64,000 nucleotides of DNA, from the NCBI RefSeq assembly GCF_026914265.1, contig NC_069131.1:10804001-10868000 (forward strand). The letters are read 5' to 3'. The translations under genes and the position numbers were made by a program. The notes beneath the pieces are model-generated. The model made no database searches and had not been told where the DNA came from. It was given only the letters and a program-made list of their open reading frames with translations. The stretch is from Mya arenaria. Taxonomy: Eukaryota; Mollusca; Bivalvia; Myida; Myidae. Below, one piece after another: positions 46,677-56,700 of this stretch (positions are counted from its first letter, which is position 1; every line of letters begins with the position of its first letter).

Positions 46677-47064
46677 ATGTTTCCGTAAGACATTCGGAAC
46701 TCCTCGGCCATTTTTTCAAAAACAACCTCGGATGTATGCAAGAACATCAGTTGAAATAGTTCGTAAAATTTTGAATTATATCATTAATTAAATGTAGTGT
46801 TTCAGAGTTGTATTTATTGATTTTATTTTAAATTGATTGCCATTGAATTGAATTATTGCAAACATAATTAAGAATTCCAAGAGTTAAGTCACAAAGTTTA
46901 AATGCTAAATAAAATTACTACGCGATCTACTTGCAGCGGACTTAAACGTACCACTTTTTGAGTATGTAAACCGTCCAAATACATCCGAGGTTGTTTTTGA
47001 TAAAATGGCCGAGGAGCTCCGAATGTCCGTAAGACAGCAACGAAAATAGCTTCAAAATGGCCGC
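46677..47064. promoter_or_regulatory. Inverted repeat and YY1-like sites upstream of FBXO16
   Basis: Arms of about 60 bp at 46677-46742 and 46978-47040 (reverse complement, about 85-90% identical) around a 235-bp AT-rich spacer. Each arm contains ATGGCCGAGGAG reading outwards. AAAATGGCCG at 47002-47010 and CAAAATGGCCGC near 47053 resemble YY1 sites, which often lie at transcription starts. A promoter role is inferred from position only. Confidence 0.4.
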
Positions 47065-47153
47065 GTATTATTGATTTGTTCACATCTAAAAATCTTATTA
47101 CATCTTTTAGATATATTTCTTTGCCCCTTTTCTCTGAAACCTTTCCCTTAAAA

Positions 47154-47225
47154 ATGTCAATGATAGCAAAGAATCGAACAAAAAGCACATGGACTCCTCT
47201 AAGTAACGAGGAAACAAATAATCAA
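47154..47225 (+). CDS. FBXO16: FBXO16 exon 1
   Basis: 24 codons: MSMIAKNRTKSTWTPLSNEE, then TNNQ, then donor GTAAGT. STWTPL is shared with vertebrate FBXO16. Confidence 0.88.
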
Positions 47226-50200
47226 GTAAGTTAATTGAAAAACAGGTGCCCAGTCATGTTCGTTAGTTTTCTATTAATGTAATTGAAGCATTAAAGACTA
47301 ATTAAGCATCGTTTTGTTGAACCTAATTTTCGCTCCCAAAGGAAATGTTCAGGCCGATTTATTGATTTTAAAATGAAAGTCTAATACAAATCATTGAACG
47401 GCAGTCTGAGCAGAAAGAATTACCGAGGTTTCGTCAACTCCCCAGTTCGTCACTAGTTCAATATAGTAAATTGCTAACATGTTTCATCACATCTATTTGC
47501 CGTTTCGTCAACTGATCTATGTAGATCAATTTCACACATTAAGTATAGCTAAACCAATTAGTCCGAGCAATTAATGACCTTATTAACCGCATGCGACTTC
47601 GTGTGTTTTGGCATAAGCAAGAAAATGACTTGCCAAGCTAGCATCAAGCACTTTGGAAAAATGTTTGGTTCAGGCATCATGGGCCATGTCAACCCTGCCA
47701 ACCCCACAAAAAAGATAAAGATAGCTACAAAGGTGAAGGAAGCGGATAGAATTTCATTCTTGATGATATCTGGGTCGACAGTCAGTGCCACATCATCTTC
47801 GCTACACAGGGGCAGCTACACCACCTCCGACATTCTAGAAGATTGTTCATTTAGACCTTGAAGCTGCTGAATCATCAGTTTTATCAGCTTTTACCATTCA
47901 CTGAGAAGAAGGGTGAAGACACAAAGCAGGTTCCACTTGTATACATTATGTCGTTAAGAACTATTAAACACAGCTGCATATAGGTGCTGAGGTGTCTGCT
48001 ACAACACCTAGGCCAGTCATTTGTGGAGTGGTTTATGCTAGACCTCGAGGTCACAACATGGTCAGCGATGAGAGAAGTTATCCCGATACCATAATCAAGG
48101 GTTGTGTCCTCCACTGGACGCATCAGATATACCGGAAAATCCAAGTGGAGGGCCTGGCCAGTGCTTACATCCAGAAGGAGGACAAGTTTGAGTTCTTGTG
48201 CTAGATGATGTCCCTAACCTACATGTCGAACAAGCATATTGTCCCTGCATTTGAACTACTTAAGCTGACAGCAACAGAGGTGGCTGGCCCTGTCTATCGG
48301 GTCACTTATACTCATATTTGTTGATGAAACAACTACCCATTTTGTGGTATAAGGTAGACAAACTGACAAGATCATGTAACATCCAGTAACCAGCAGAAAT
48401 ATTCTCATTGATCAAATATTTTATTATTACCAACAAATCAAAGGTGAATTATATATGATAGTGTCGGGTTAACTTTTTACGATGAAAGTCACAAACAACC
48501 AATTATAGGTTATCACATCACAATATTACTTTTCATTTGATGATTTTTACATAATGTAGTAATTGTTTAGATCAGATTTTCCTTGTTATTTTCAGATATT
48601 TGAAGAAAGGAGAGTCCTGATAAACAAATGGGTAAGTCAAAGAAGACAAAAGAAATCAAGATAGGAAGCTGAAATTATTTTTTATATGCTCTTTTTTACC
48701 AAAGATTGTAGATTGGTGGAATTATAATTTTACCTTATTAAACTTTTTATTCAATCTGATAAAAAATACAAGAAAATTAATTGTCCTGAACTGGTTTTCT
48801 AAAAACAGAATTAAACATAAATTATTTTGAATATAAACACTTTTGAAATCATCTGCTGTGTAATACATATGATACTGTGATATTATAGTTCGACAAATGG
48901 ACCCACGACCAGCGAAAACATATCATGGAGGACCTTATCCACAAGGCAAAGATCCGTGAGAAAGGATTTATCCGAGATTATGTGAAGGAGCATGTACCAG
49001 CCCTGAAGCGGGACTTCACCCGACACCTGCCCCGTGTCATCTCCATTTACATTTTCTCATTCTTGGATCCTAGGAGTCTTTGTCGTGCTGGCCAGGTAAA
49101 CTATTACAGTCTTGGTTATAACTGCATCCTATGAAAGTGCTTATATCTAAGACATGGCAGACATTGCAAGTAACATTTTTGTGAATATGAAAGTGCTTGG
49201 GACACTAGTTTTCTATGGCATGAACTTCAATGACTTGATTTTAAAGGGGCTGTACTCCGTATGATGAAAAAGCAAAAAAAAAGAGAAAATTGTTGAAAAC
49301 TGACATAAACTTGGTATGGATGTGGTCAATGCATTGAAACATACTAACTGAAGTACCACAAAGTTTACAATTAATTCATTTCTCGCAGTTTTTTCGTATT
49401 TTTCCTTTAAAAAAGATTACTATGTGTGTACCTAGTAGAATTCATTCCTTATGTATCACGTGATATTACCAAGTTAGGTATATAGCTTAAACATTCTAAC
49501 TGTTTAGGGTAAGCCTTCGTAGCACAGTGGATACAACACTGGACTGTAATTTTGACAACACCAGTTCGAACCCGGTGTCGGTCGGATTTTTTTTTTACAT
49601 TTTGGTATTTTTTTACAATTATGATATCAATGAGTAAAACATTTTATTAAATAATTGTCCTGAGATCGTTACAGAAAAAACTTTTTTTGGTGCCAATCTG
49701 GTGTGTAGTCCCTTTATGTTCAGACTCTGTAATTAAGTCTTTCTGAGTGTTTTTGAATAAGAAAGAGGTGTTAAAGATACATTTTGAAATGGGCATTTTT
49801 TGTACACAATAAAATGTATGTTACACAGACAGATACATAAAATTATCTTAAAAGTACCTGTGACCATCAAAGCATCTCACACTATGGTTTCCGTTATTAT
49901 ATTCCAGCCATAGGTAGCTATGAAATCATGTTATACTGCTTACATCATATTTAATCTTATGGCCCAGACATGTGGACTCTACCGGCGCTGGACAAAAACT
50001 GCCCATATCTCCTTGTCCTCCAAAAAGCAAAATTACCTCCCCCTTTTCCTCAGGTATGCTGGTACTGGAAGTATCTGACTGATCTGGACCAGCTGTGGAT
50101 GCTCAAGTGTGTCAAGCTGGGCTGGAACTTGCCCGTCATGCCTGGACAGTATGAGACCGGTGTGTGGAAACGTAACTACGTCGAGAACATCAAAACACTC

Positions 50201-53200
50201 CAGATCATGTTCCCAAAGGTTAGTGGTGGTGGTGTTAGTAGTTTATACTCCGGGTCCCGGCGTGAGCATATTGAAGGGTCCCAGAGTGACAGTTCAACCA
50301 CTGCACACCTATCCTGGGAAGAACCAGTACTAGGTGCCTTCCCTTCTGCAAGGAACTGACTACTTCTGCACATGCCAGGGGCAGTGGTACAGTGCGAATG
50401 GTCGTAGAAAGGATTTCATAACCAATCACAACAGAAGTGACCTGGTCTGCCCGGGAATCGAACCCGGGTTGTCCGATTCACAGTCCAACGCTCTACCGAT
50501 TGAGCTATCCGAGCGGACCCCAAAGTTTGGTGGGCCGAAGTAGATGTTTTATATGCTTGAGGCTTGTATGTGGAAATATAACTACATCAAGAACATTTAA
50601 TAAACTCGAGGTTATGTTCACAAAGGTTGGTGGGCTGAAGTAGATGCTTGAGACTGGTGTGTGGAAACTTAAATAAATTGACACCATTAGATATTACAGA
50701 CTATGTTCCCTAAGTTTACAGTGTGTGTATATCACATGATAAATTACATCATAAATGCTATGTTGGAAGGCAATATTTTGCTTCGAATGAAGACTTTAAA
50801 CAAAGACAATTTCACTATTCTTTCACCATTTTAAATGAAACATAGCGCAGTCTACGCCACTCGCGGAGCCCCACCTTTGGTTGTTTACCAGAGTTTGATT
50901 GAGAGTTTAGTTTCTTAAAACACTTGAACAAACCTTTTCCCAAAACGACTGTCTGGCAGAGCACTGTCAAAACATTATTTTGGAAATATGTTTGTCAAAG
51001 TGTTTGATGAAACTAAGTACCTTATCAAACTCCGGTAATAAAACGAATGCGGGGCACCTTAAGCGGCATAGACTGCCCTTTGTTTCAATTAAAATGATGT
51101 AATAAAAGAAAAGTTATCATTGTTTTATGTCTTCACTTTAAGCAGAATGTTGCCGTCCGATGTAGCATATATGACGTAATTTATCACGTGGTATACACAC
51201 ACTGGTTTATGGTTGTAAAAGTATAGTAGTTGCCACGTGTGAATCAAACATGATCAGTTGATGCATACCTATTTAATGAGTGAGGGGAGGTTGGGGACGG
51301 TGAGTAAATGCATTGAGGACTTGTTTATTTGGTTGATGTTTAATGTCTTGAGAAAATTTAAGTTTCGGGAAGGGAAGTAAGTATATGCATTTTTCCCTGT
51401 TTTATGTTCAATATTATTGTCAAGTTTAAATATCTTAGATTACATTACAATTTTATGACAAAACATTTGTTTTACAACTTTTTGCTTCTTTCGTTTCATT
51501 AACATTTCATTTTTTCAAACAGTAAGTACAACACATATATAAACTATTTGTTGATTTGAGACTTAATGATTTTCTTTTCTAAATGATAATTAAAATTTAT
51601 TATATTCTCCTCCTATAGAAAAGCACAAAGATTGACTTGTCAAAGATCGTCCCTCAGCAAAAGCCCCCCAAGTCTGCCAAGTCTGGAAAGTCGACCCCAT
51701 GGCGAGGGTCAGACCCGGTACCCAAGGATACGTGGAGATATAACTACCTAGAGAATAACGATGTTGTCCAGGATGTGAAAACAATGTAAGTTCAGTGGTA
51801 ATGAAAATAACAATGCTTTACTCATTAACATTTACTCTGATTATCAGGCACAACTAGAAAAATTAGAAAAACTGCAAGTTAAGTTTGTCTCTTTCGAAGA
51901 AAATAAGTCTGGTATGATAAGTTGGTGTAGCTGTGGTTGGCGATTTTGTGCAAAAACTTTGACCTTGGCCATTATTAAAAAAAAACTTTCAATATATTTA
52001 AATAACTTGGTACACATCTTGCTAAAATTATTGCAAACATGTACAGCATGGCTTATGTTTCTGGCTTTAATTATTTTTATTATGCCCCTTGCTTCATTCA
52101 GAGATAAAAACAACAAACGTTGACTTTTTCTCTTTGGGGCTCTTGTTTGACTAAGTATATCCCTTCCAACAAACATGTGAGGATATGGTAAATTCTGTCA
52201 TTTTATTGCCATAGTACTTTTTGATATCTCCATGGTGAGGCAATACACTCAGTGTAAGTAAGCCACTTAGTTAAACCAAGCAAGTTATCAGATGTCACAT
52301 AAAAATGTAACAATTGTAGAAAAAGACCTTTCGAAAACAACATGATTTTAAGTAATATATTAATTAGCAATGATTCTACTGTTTATCAGGCATAGTCGGA
52401 AAAATGTCCGATAACATATTACTGTTTTTAATTGCAGGCTAAATCAGGGCAATATAAGAAATCAAGTGTTTATAATTTCAGTCGTAGTCTGGACAATGTC
52501 AGTAGGCAACTGTTTATCATGGCAGGCGTAGTTGGGACAATGTCAGTAATCAACTGTTTATCATGGCAGGCGTAGTTGTGACAATGTCAGTAAACAACTG
52601 GTTATTATTGCAGGCGTAGTCTGGACACTGTCAGTAATCAACTGTTTATCATGGCAGGCGTAGTTGGGACAATGTCAGTAATCAACTGTTTATCATGGCA
52701 GGCGTTGTTGGGACATTGTCAGTTGTCAACTGTTTATCATGGCAGGCGTGGTCTGGACAATGTCGGTAGTCACCTGCGTATCATTGCGGTCGTAGTCGGG
52801 ATAATGTTAGTAATCAACTTTTTATCATTGCAGGTGTATTCTGAGCACTGTCAGTAATCAACTGTTTATCATTGCAGGCATAGTCTGGACAATGTCAGTA
52901 ATCAACCGTTTATCATGGCAGACGTAGTTGGGACAATGTCAGTAAACAACTGGTTATAATTGCAGGCGTAGTCTGGACACTGTCAGTAATCAACTGTTTA
53001 TCATGGCAGGCATAGTCTGGACAATGTCAGTAATCAACTGTTTATCATTGCAGGCATAGTCTGAACACTGTCAGTAATCAAGTGTTTATCATTGTAGGCA
53101 TAGTCTGGACAATGTCAGTAATCAACAGTTTATCAAGGCAGGCGTAGTCTGAACACTGTCAGTAATCAAGTGTTTATCATTGTAGGCATAGTCTGGACAC

Positions 53201-55489
53201 CGTCAGTAATCAAGTGTTTATCATTGCAGGCGAAGGAGGAAGGACTACGCTCCAGAAGGGAAGGAGGTGAGTCGACATTCCCGCAGCAAAGTTAAGACTG
53301 GTCAGAATATTCACAACACGGAGGTCAGGAGATCACAGTCCTACACAGTGAGTATATGATTGCACAGTGTGTGTATACCATGTGATAAATTGCGTCATAA
53401 ATGCTACGTCGGAAGGCAATATTTTGCTTCGAATGAAGACTTTAAAAAAGAAATCTTCCATGATTTCTTCATAATTTTTAATGAATCATAGTGCAGTCTA
53501 AGCCGCTAACAGAGCCCCGCCTTGGGTCTTTTACTAGAGTTTGATTGAGAGTTTAGTTTCTTAAAACACTTCAACAAACCTATTCACAGTACAGCCGTCT
53601 GAAGGAGCACTGTCAAAACATTACTTTGTCAAAGGGTTTGATGAAACTAATCACCTTATCAAATTCCAGTAATAAAACGAAGGTGGTGCTCTTTAAGGGG
53701 CTTAGACTGCCTTTTGTTTCATTTAAAAAGATGTAGTAAAACAAAAGTTATCTTTGTGTTCAGTCTTCATTTTAAACAAAATGTTGCCTTCCGACATAGC
53801 ATATACCGTATGATAAATTTATCACATGGTATACACACACTGCATATGTGGCTCTAAAAGTGAATGAAAACAAAAAGTGTTGATTTTTTCACATTTCTTT
53901 GAAGATCATGAATTCCATTATTTATTTTGTCCAATCACGTGAAAAATATCGAAATTATGACTTTTATTCGGTAAAATGAGTTTTGGCGTATTATGATTTA
54001 ATACTTTGAGTGGAACAGTAATTTCATTTTTCATATTGATCTGGCACTTTTGTTTATCTGTGATAAAAAATTTAAATACTGCCATAGCTGTTGCATGGTA
54101 ATGGTTGTAATTTTAGTGATAGTTGTAGTGAGATGAAAATGTGTAAATATTTGCTGTATATACATATATGTAACTGAAAGTCACACAAATATGAGCATTA
54201 ATTAACATTGCTCCAATTGTTCTCTTATTCCTTTCAGAAAATAGTTACCACTTCCCAAGATCACCTGAACAACTGGGATGGTTTTACCATGTCGATGACG
54301 ATGCCCCCAGATGCCTCCATGGGTGTGACCCGCCCCGCCCCGGTTCACTCTCACCCTCGACCCACCAAACGCCAGCAAGTCTCCGCCCGCACACCAAGGG
54401 ACCCACCTAGTATGAAATGTTTAAAAATTATTACATGCTGGATTAAATTGTTAAAATTACATGTATTATTTTAAGCCTATCTGTGTTTTGAAGAAGAAAA
54501 GCCTGAAGGTATTTTGATAGCATGGTTGTTGTTGTTGGCAGTGGAGGTAGCATGTAAGGCCCATAGCTCTGTTGCGGTATTCATAAAACTTCTTTGTCGT
54601 TTCCTAACATAAGTCACTTTCCTAGTTTTAGTCTCTCTTTAATCAGAATTTAAAAAAAAATAAGAATTTTCAAAATACATTATTTTCATTGACCTTATTG
54701 AAAGAAAGGTATGTAAGAAACACTTATACATTTCTTTTTATTTGAAATGGAAATTTTAAGAAATCCACTTAAGTAAGGAATTGACTTATTGAAAAAGATG
54801 TATATGAATACCGCCCCAAGCTTTTAAAATTGTTGAAATAGACAACAGAAGTGTCATGAGGGATGAGCTTTGCTTGTGGAGCCCATGTCTATCAATATTT
54901 ACATTGCATAATCTACTTTATTTTGGTGCTAATTGTGGTGATCAGTTTCTATGATGTTCAAAGTAACATTTTAGCTTGAACATATGTATAACATCATAAG
55001 AAAGAAAGTAGTCCCAGCACTGGCGTCTACACCACTGATGAGTTCATATAGATAGTAAGAGTCCTCGAATAAAATTATTGTTTTGCTCATACCAAAGAAG
55101 GTGACCTTTAGACAATTACTCTTAATCTTATTTAATATAAAGTAAAACAAACACGTAAATAAATAACACGAACACATGTTCATTAATTGTTCATTATATT
55201 GATAAACGAATATAGTCAAAATGCATAATTCACAAAATAATGTAGACAAATGTTTAATAATGCATATCAAATACTATAGTGCTATTTTGTTTAACTAAGA
55301 TGGTAAACCAATTTTGCCATTTTGTTTACTTCATTGACTGAATCTTTATATCTTCTCCACATAAATATGTTAGATAAAATTCCCTACTTCATGACATTAA
55401 TGTTTAACCCGTTATTTGCAGGTACAGATCTGTTTCCAAAGCAACCATGGAAGGTTGGTAATAAAGAGGAGTCGGATGAAGAACTTTGA
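47154..55489 (+). CDS. FBXO16: F-box only protein 16 (8 exons, complete)
   Basis: FBXO16 is an F-box protein, the substrate-recruiting part of an SCF (SKP1-CUL1-F-box) ubiquitin ligase. Exons: 47154-47225, 48596-48631, 48889-49095, 50054-50218, 51619-51785, 53230-53347, 54238-54409, 55422-55489. Every intron is GT-AG and phases agree; 334 codons against about 290 in human. The N-terminus has KSTWTPLSNEE and IFEERRVLINKWFDKWT, matching the FBXO16 opening. The F-box, residues 82-127, reads LPRVISIYIFSFLDPRSLCR and VCWYWKYLTDLDQLWMLKC. A conserved C-terminal block has STPWRGSDPVPKDTWRYNYL. The tail ends EESDEEL. Downstream of the F-box there is no WD40 or LRR, as in the family. The start is the first ATG of exon 1; a second ATG lies two codons on. 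It is divergent from Staufen, with no shared function implied. Confidence 0.94.
47992..48300 (+). pseudogene. MULE-type transposase fragment in FBXO16 intron 1
   Basis: The frame reads PVICGVVYARPRGH, then GCVLHWTHQIYRKIQVEGLA and, after one stop, SLTYMSNKHIVPAFELL. The GCxxHWxQxxxRKxQ...GL...Y pattern followed by a MxLxxLP-like line is typical of Mutator-like transposases. Only this C-terminal piece is recognisable. The frame at 47574-47860 upstream was not recognised. Confidence 0.6.
48596..48631 (+). CDS. FBXO16: FBXO16 exon 2 (36-nt micro-exon)
   Basis: It encodes IFEERRVLINKW between TTTTCAG and GTAAGT. It is too short to be found by frame length alone, but is confirmed by the VFEERRALLGKW block of vertebrate FBXO16. 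Confidence 0.92.
48889..49095 (+). CDS. FBXO16: FBXO16 exon 3 (start of F-box)
   Basis: 69 codons from FDKWTHDQRKH to LPRVISIYIFSFLDPRSLCR and AGQ. The donor is GTAAAC. Confidence 0.95.
49243..49716. mobile_element. Inverted-end element with internal tRNA-like sequence, FBXO16 intron 3
   Basis: The ends are AAAGGGGCTGTACTCC and, inverted, AAAGGGACTACACACC. At 49511-49584 lies a tRNA-like block with A-box TAGCACAGTGGATA and B-box AGTTCGAACCC; its D-stem does not pair well. No transposase is seen. Confidence 0.6.
50054..50218 (+). CDS. FBXO16: FBXO16 exon 4 (end of F-box)
   Basis: It begins VCWYWKYLTDLDQLWMLKC and ends LQIMFPK. The donor, GTTAGT, is formed at the exact edge of a reversed SINE. 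Decayed copies of the exon's 3' end lie downstream at 50559-50715. Confidence 0.94.
50222..50518 (-). mobile_element. tRNA-derived SINE (family A), reversed, on the FBXO16 exon-4 donor
   Basis: The reverse complement of 28104-28399 with about 90% similarity: B-box GGTTCGATTCCCGGGCAGAC, body GGTCACTTCTGTTGTGATTG, tail of ACC repeats. The flanks CCCAAAGGTTAGTGG (50212-50226) and CCCAAAGTTTGGTGG (50519-50533) look like a target duplication spanning the exon/intron boundary. Confidence 0.9.
50559..50715 (+). pseudogene. Two decayed duplicates of the 3' end of FBXO16 exon 4
   Basis: 50559-50649 and 50650-50715 each resemble 50153-50240 without the SINE: TGTATGTGGAAATATAACTA and TGTGTGGAAACTTAAATAA match the exon's TGTGTGGAAACGTAACTA, and ATGTTCACAAAGGTTGGTGG matches its donor. 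Frames are lost. The second copy is cut by the foldback element at 50719. Confidence 0.75.
50719..51204. mobile_element. Long-TIR element (CAGTGTGTG family), copy 1
   Basis: 486 bp. The ends CAGTGTGTGTATATCACATG and, inverted, CAGTGTGTGTATACCACGTG pair for about 90 bp. It is flanked by GTTTA at 50714-50718 and 51205-51209, a 5-bp duplication. No coding. CAGTG ends and a 5-bp duplication suggest the hAT5-type group. Confidence 0.8.
51619..51785 (+). CDS. FBXO16: FBXO16 exon 5 (conserved C-terminal block)
   Basis: A Lys/Ser-rich stretch, then STPWRGSDPVPKDTWRYNYL and ENNDVVQDVKT. The acceptor is TCCTATAG and the donor GTAAGT (phase 2). Confidence 0.93.
52438..53229 (+). repeat. 44-bp minisatellite in register with the FBXO16 exon-6 acceptor
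   Basis: Eighteen successive units of exactly 44 bp run up to the true acceptor AG at 53228-53229. AG falls in the same register at 52437, 52481, 52525, 52569 and so on. A typical unit ends TGTTTATCATTGCAG and continues GCGTAGT(C/T)(T/G)GGACA, against GCGAAGGAGG in the exon. A diverged earlier unit is at about 52375-52400. Confidence 0.93.
53230..53347 (+). CDS. FBXO16: FBXO16 exon 6
   Basis: It starts RRRKDYAPEGKEVSRHSRSK, basic as in vertebrate FBXO16. An internal GTGAGT after KE is a possible alternative donor. The acceptor is the last of a 44-bp repeat series. Confidence 0.9.
53365..53842. mobile_element. Long-TIR element (CAGTGTGTG family), copy 2
   Basis: About 85% similar to 50719-51204 over its whole length. 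No target duplication is evident. It begins 17 bp after the FBXO16 exon-6 donor. Confidence 0.8.
54238..54409 (+). CDS. FBXO16: FBXO16 exon 7
   Basis: 57 codons, Pro/Met/Ser-rich: FTMSMTMPPDASMGVTRPAP and so on. The donor is GTATGA, with 1 nt of carry. Confidence 0.88.
54570..54818. mobile_element. Foldback element (MITE family 3), copy 1
   Basis: The ends GCGGTATTCATAAAACTTCT and, inverted, GCGGTATTCATATACATC, with inner CTTAAGT blocks. It lies in FBXO16 intron 7. Confidence 0.65.
54819..55421. other. FBXO16 intron 7, remainder
   Basis: AT-rich. No exon or recognisable element seen. Confidence 0.4.
55422..55489 (+). CDS. FBXO16: FBXO16 exon 8 (terminal)
   Basis: It reads TDLFPKQPWKVGNKEESDEE, then L and TGA. 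The acceptor TTATTTGCAG is strong. It ends in an acidic tail. Confidence 0.9.
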
Positions 55490-55627
55490 CCAGCCTACTG
55501 TTTGCCAATCCTGAATAATTCTGAAATCTCAAGTTCAACATGGAACACTCCATATGTGAATTTTCTACACCGAAATTGAATGTTGGCTGATATAATAGCT
55601 TATAAAACTGAACTTATTTTTGATATG

Positions 55628-56700
55628 AAGTATCTTTCATGGCCGAGAGTGTAAGATAGATTAATCCCGACCTGAGCGTAGGGTGTTTTGTGCAGAAACA
55701 AGGTTTACAGAGTTTCCACAAAACATGCTGCGCAAGGTTTGGGATGAACCTATCTTACATAATCCGCTATGGTAGATGCTTTTTCTCCCACCTCAGTTAA
55801 ACAAAATAAAGTGAAAGTGTATTTTTTGCTCGAACTCTTTTGTGCGTAGTTAAAATAATTTGCATATAGTTATGGGATATTTGTGGTTATGCGCAGTGAT
55901 TCAGATTATGTAAATAGTCAAATCATTCTTTAAATAGTTCTGGAGAGAGGGCAGCATTATTTCTTGAATGCTGCTTGAAAACTTAATGGTGCCATTTGAA
56001 ACGAGAAATAATTAATTTAGATTTTAAATATTGCCACAAGACATGGTTTCCATGATGCTAGAGACAACGGTCTTCAACAAGGGAGGTAATTGTGTGAAGA
56101 CAATAAAGGAGTTCCATATGGGTATTTGTTTTATCTTTGCCTGTGGGCAAGATTATAAGTATCTTCCATGGCCGTGAGTGTAAGATATGTTCATTCCGAC
56201 CTGAGCGTAGGGTGTTTTGCGGAAATGAGGTTTACCGAGTTTCCGCAAAAACACCCTGCGCGAATTCGGGATGAACCTATCTTACACGAGCGGCTATGGT
56301 AGATGCTTTTTCTCCCACCTCAGTTAAACAAAATTAAGTAAATATGTATTTTTTGCTGGAACTCTTTTGTGCTTAGTGAAAATAATTGCGTATGGATATG
56401 CGATAGCACGTGGTTGTCATGGATATTCGCGCAGTGATTCAGAATATGTTAATAGTCAAATCGGTCTTTTTAAATAGTTCTAAAGAGAATGAAGCATTAT
56501 TTCTTGAATGGTGCATGAGATGGTGACATTTGAAGCGAGAAATAATTAATTAGCGTTCTAAATATTACCATAAGACAAGATTTCCTTAATGCTGCAGTCT
56601 TCAACAAGGGAGGTAATTACAATGTGGTAACCGTTAAAAAGGAGTCCCATACGGGCATTTTATCTTCGCCCGTGGGCAAGATAAGAATATCTAGCATGGT
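55628..56700. repeat. 529-bp tandem duplication downstream of FBXO16
   Basis: Units start at 55628 and 56157 (AAGTATCTT(T/C)CATGGCCG) and a truncated third at about 56681. Within each unit an inner inverted pair, CATGGCCG...GTAAGAT against ATCTTAC...CGCTATGG, gives a foldback. It probably forms part of the 3' UTR or the immediate downstream region. Confidence 0.8.
55805..55810 (+). promoter_or_regulatory. FBXO16: Possible FBXO16 poly(A) signal (AATAAA)
   Basis: The first AATAAA after the stop, giving a 3' UTR of about 330 nt. It lies inside a 529-bp tandemly duplicated repeat, so later signals (about 56101) are also possible. Confidence 0.4.

Noticed and set aside
53363-53370. CACAGTG at an element end as an RSS/Transib-type heptamer
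   Set aside because: The other copy reads TACAGTG at the same place and no nonamer or RAG-like coding is present. CAGTG with a 5-bp duplication fits hAT better.
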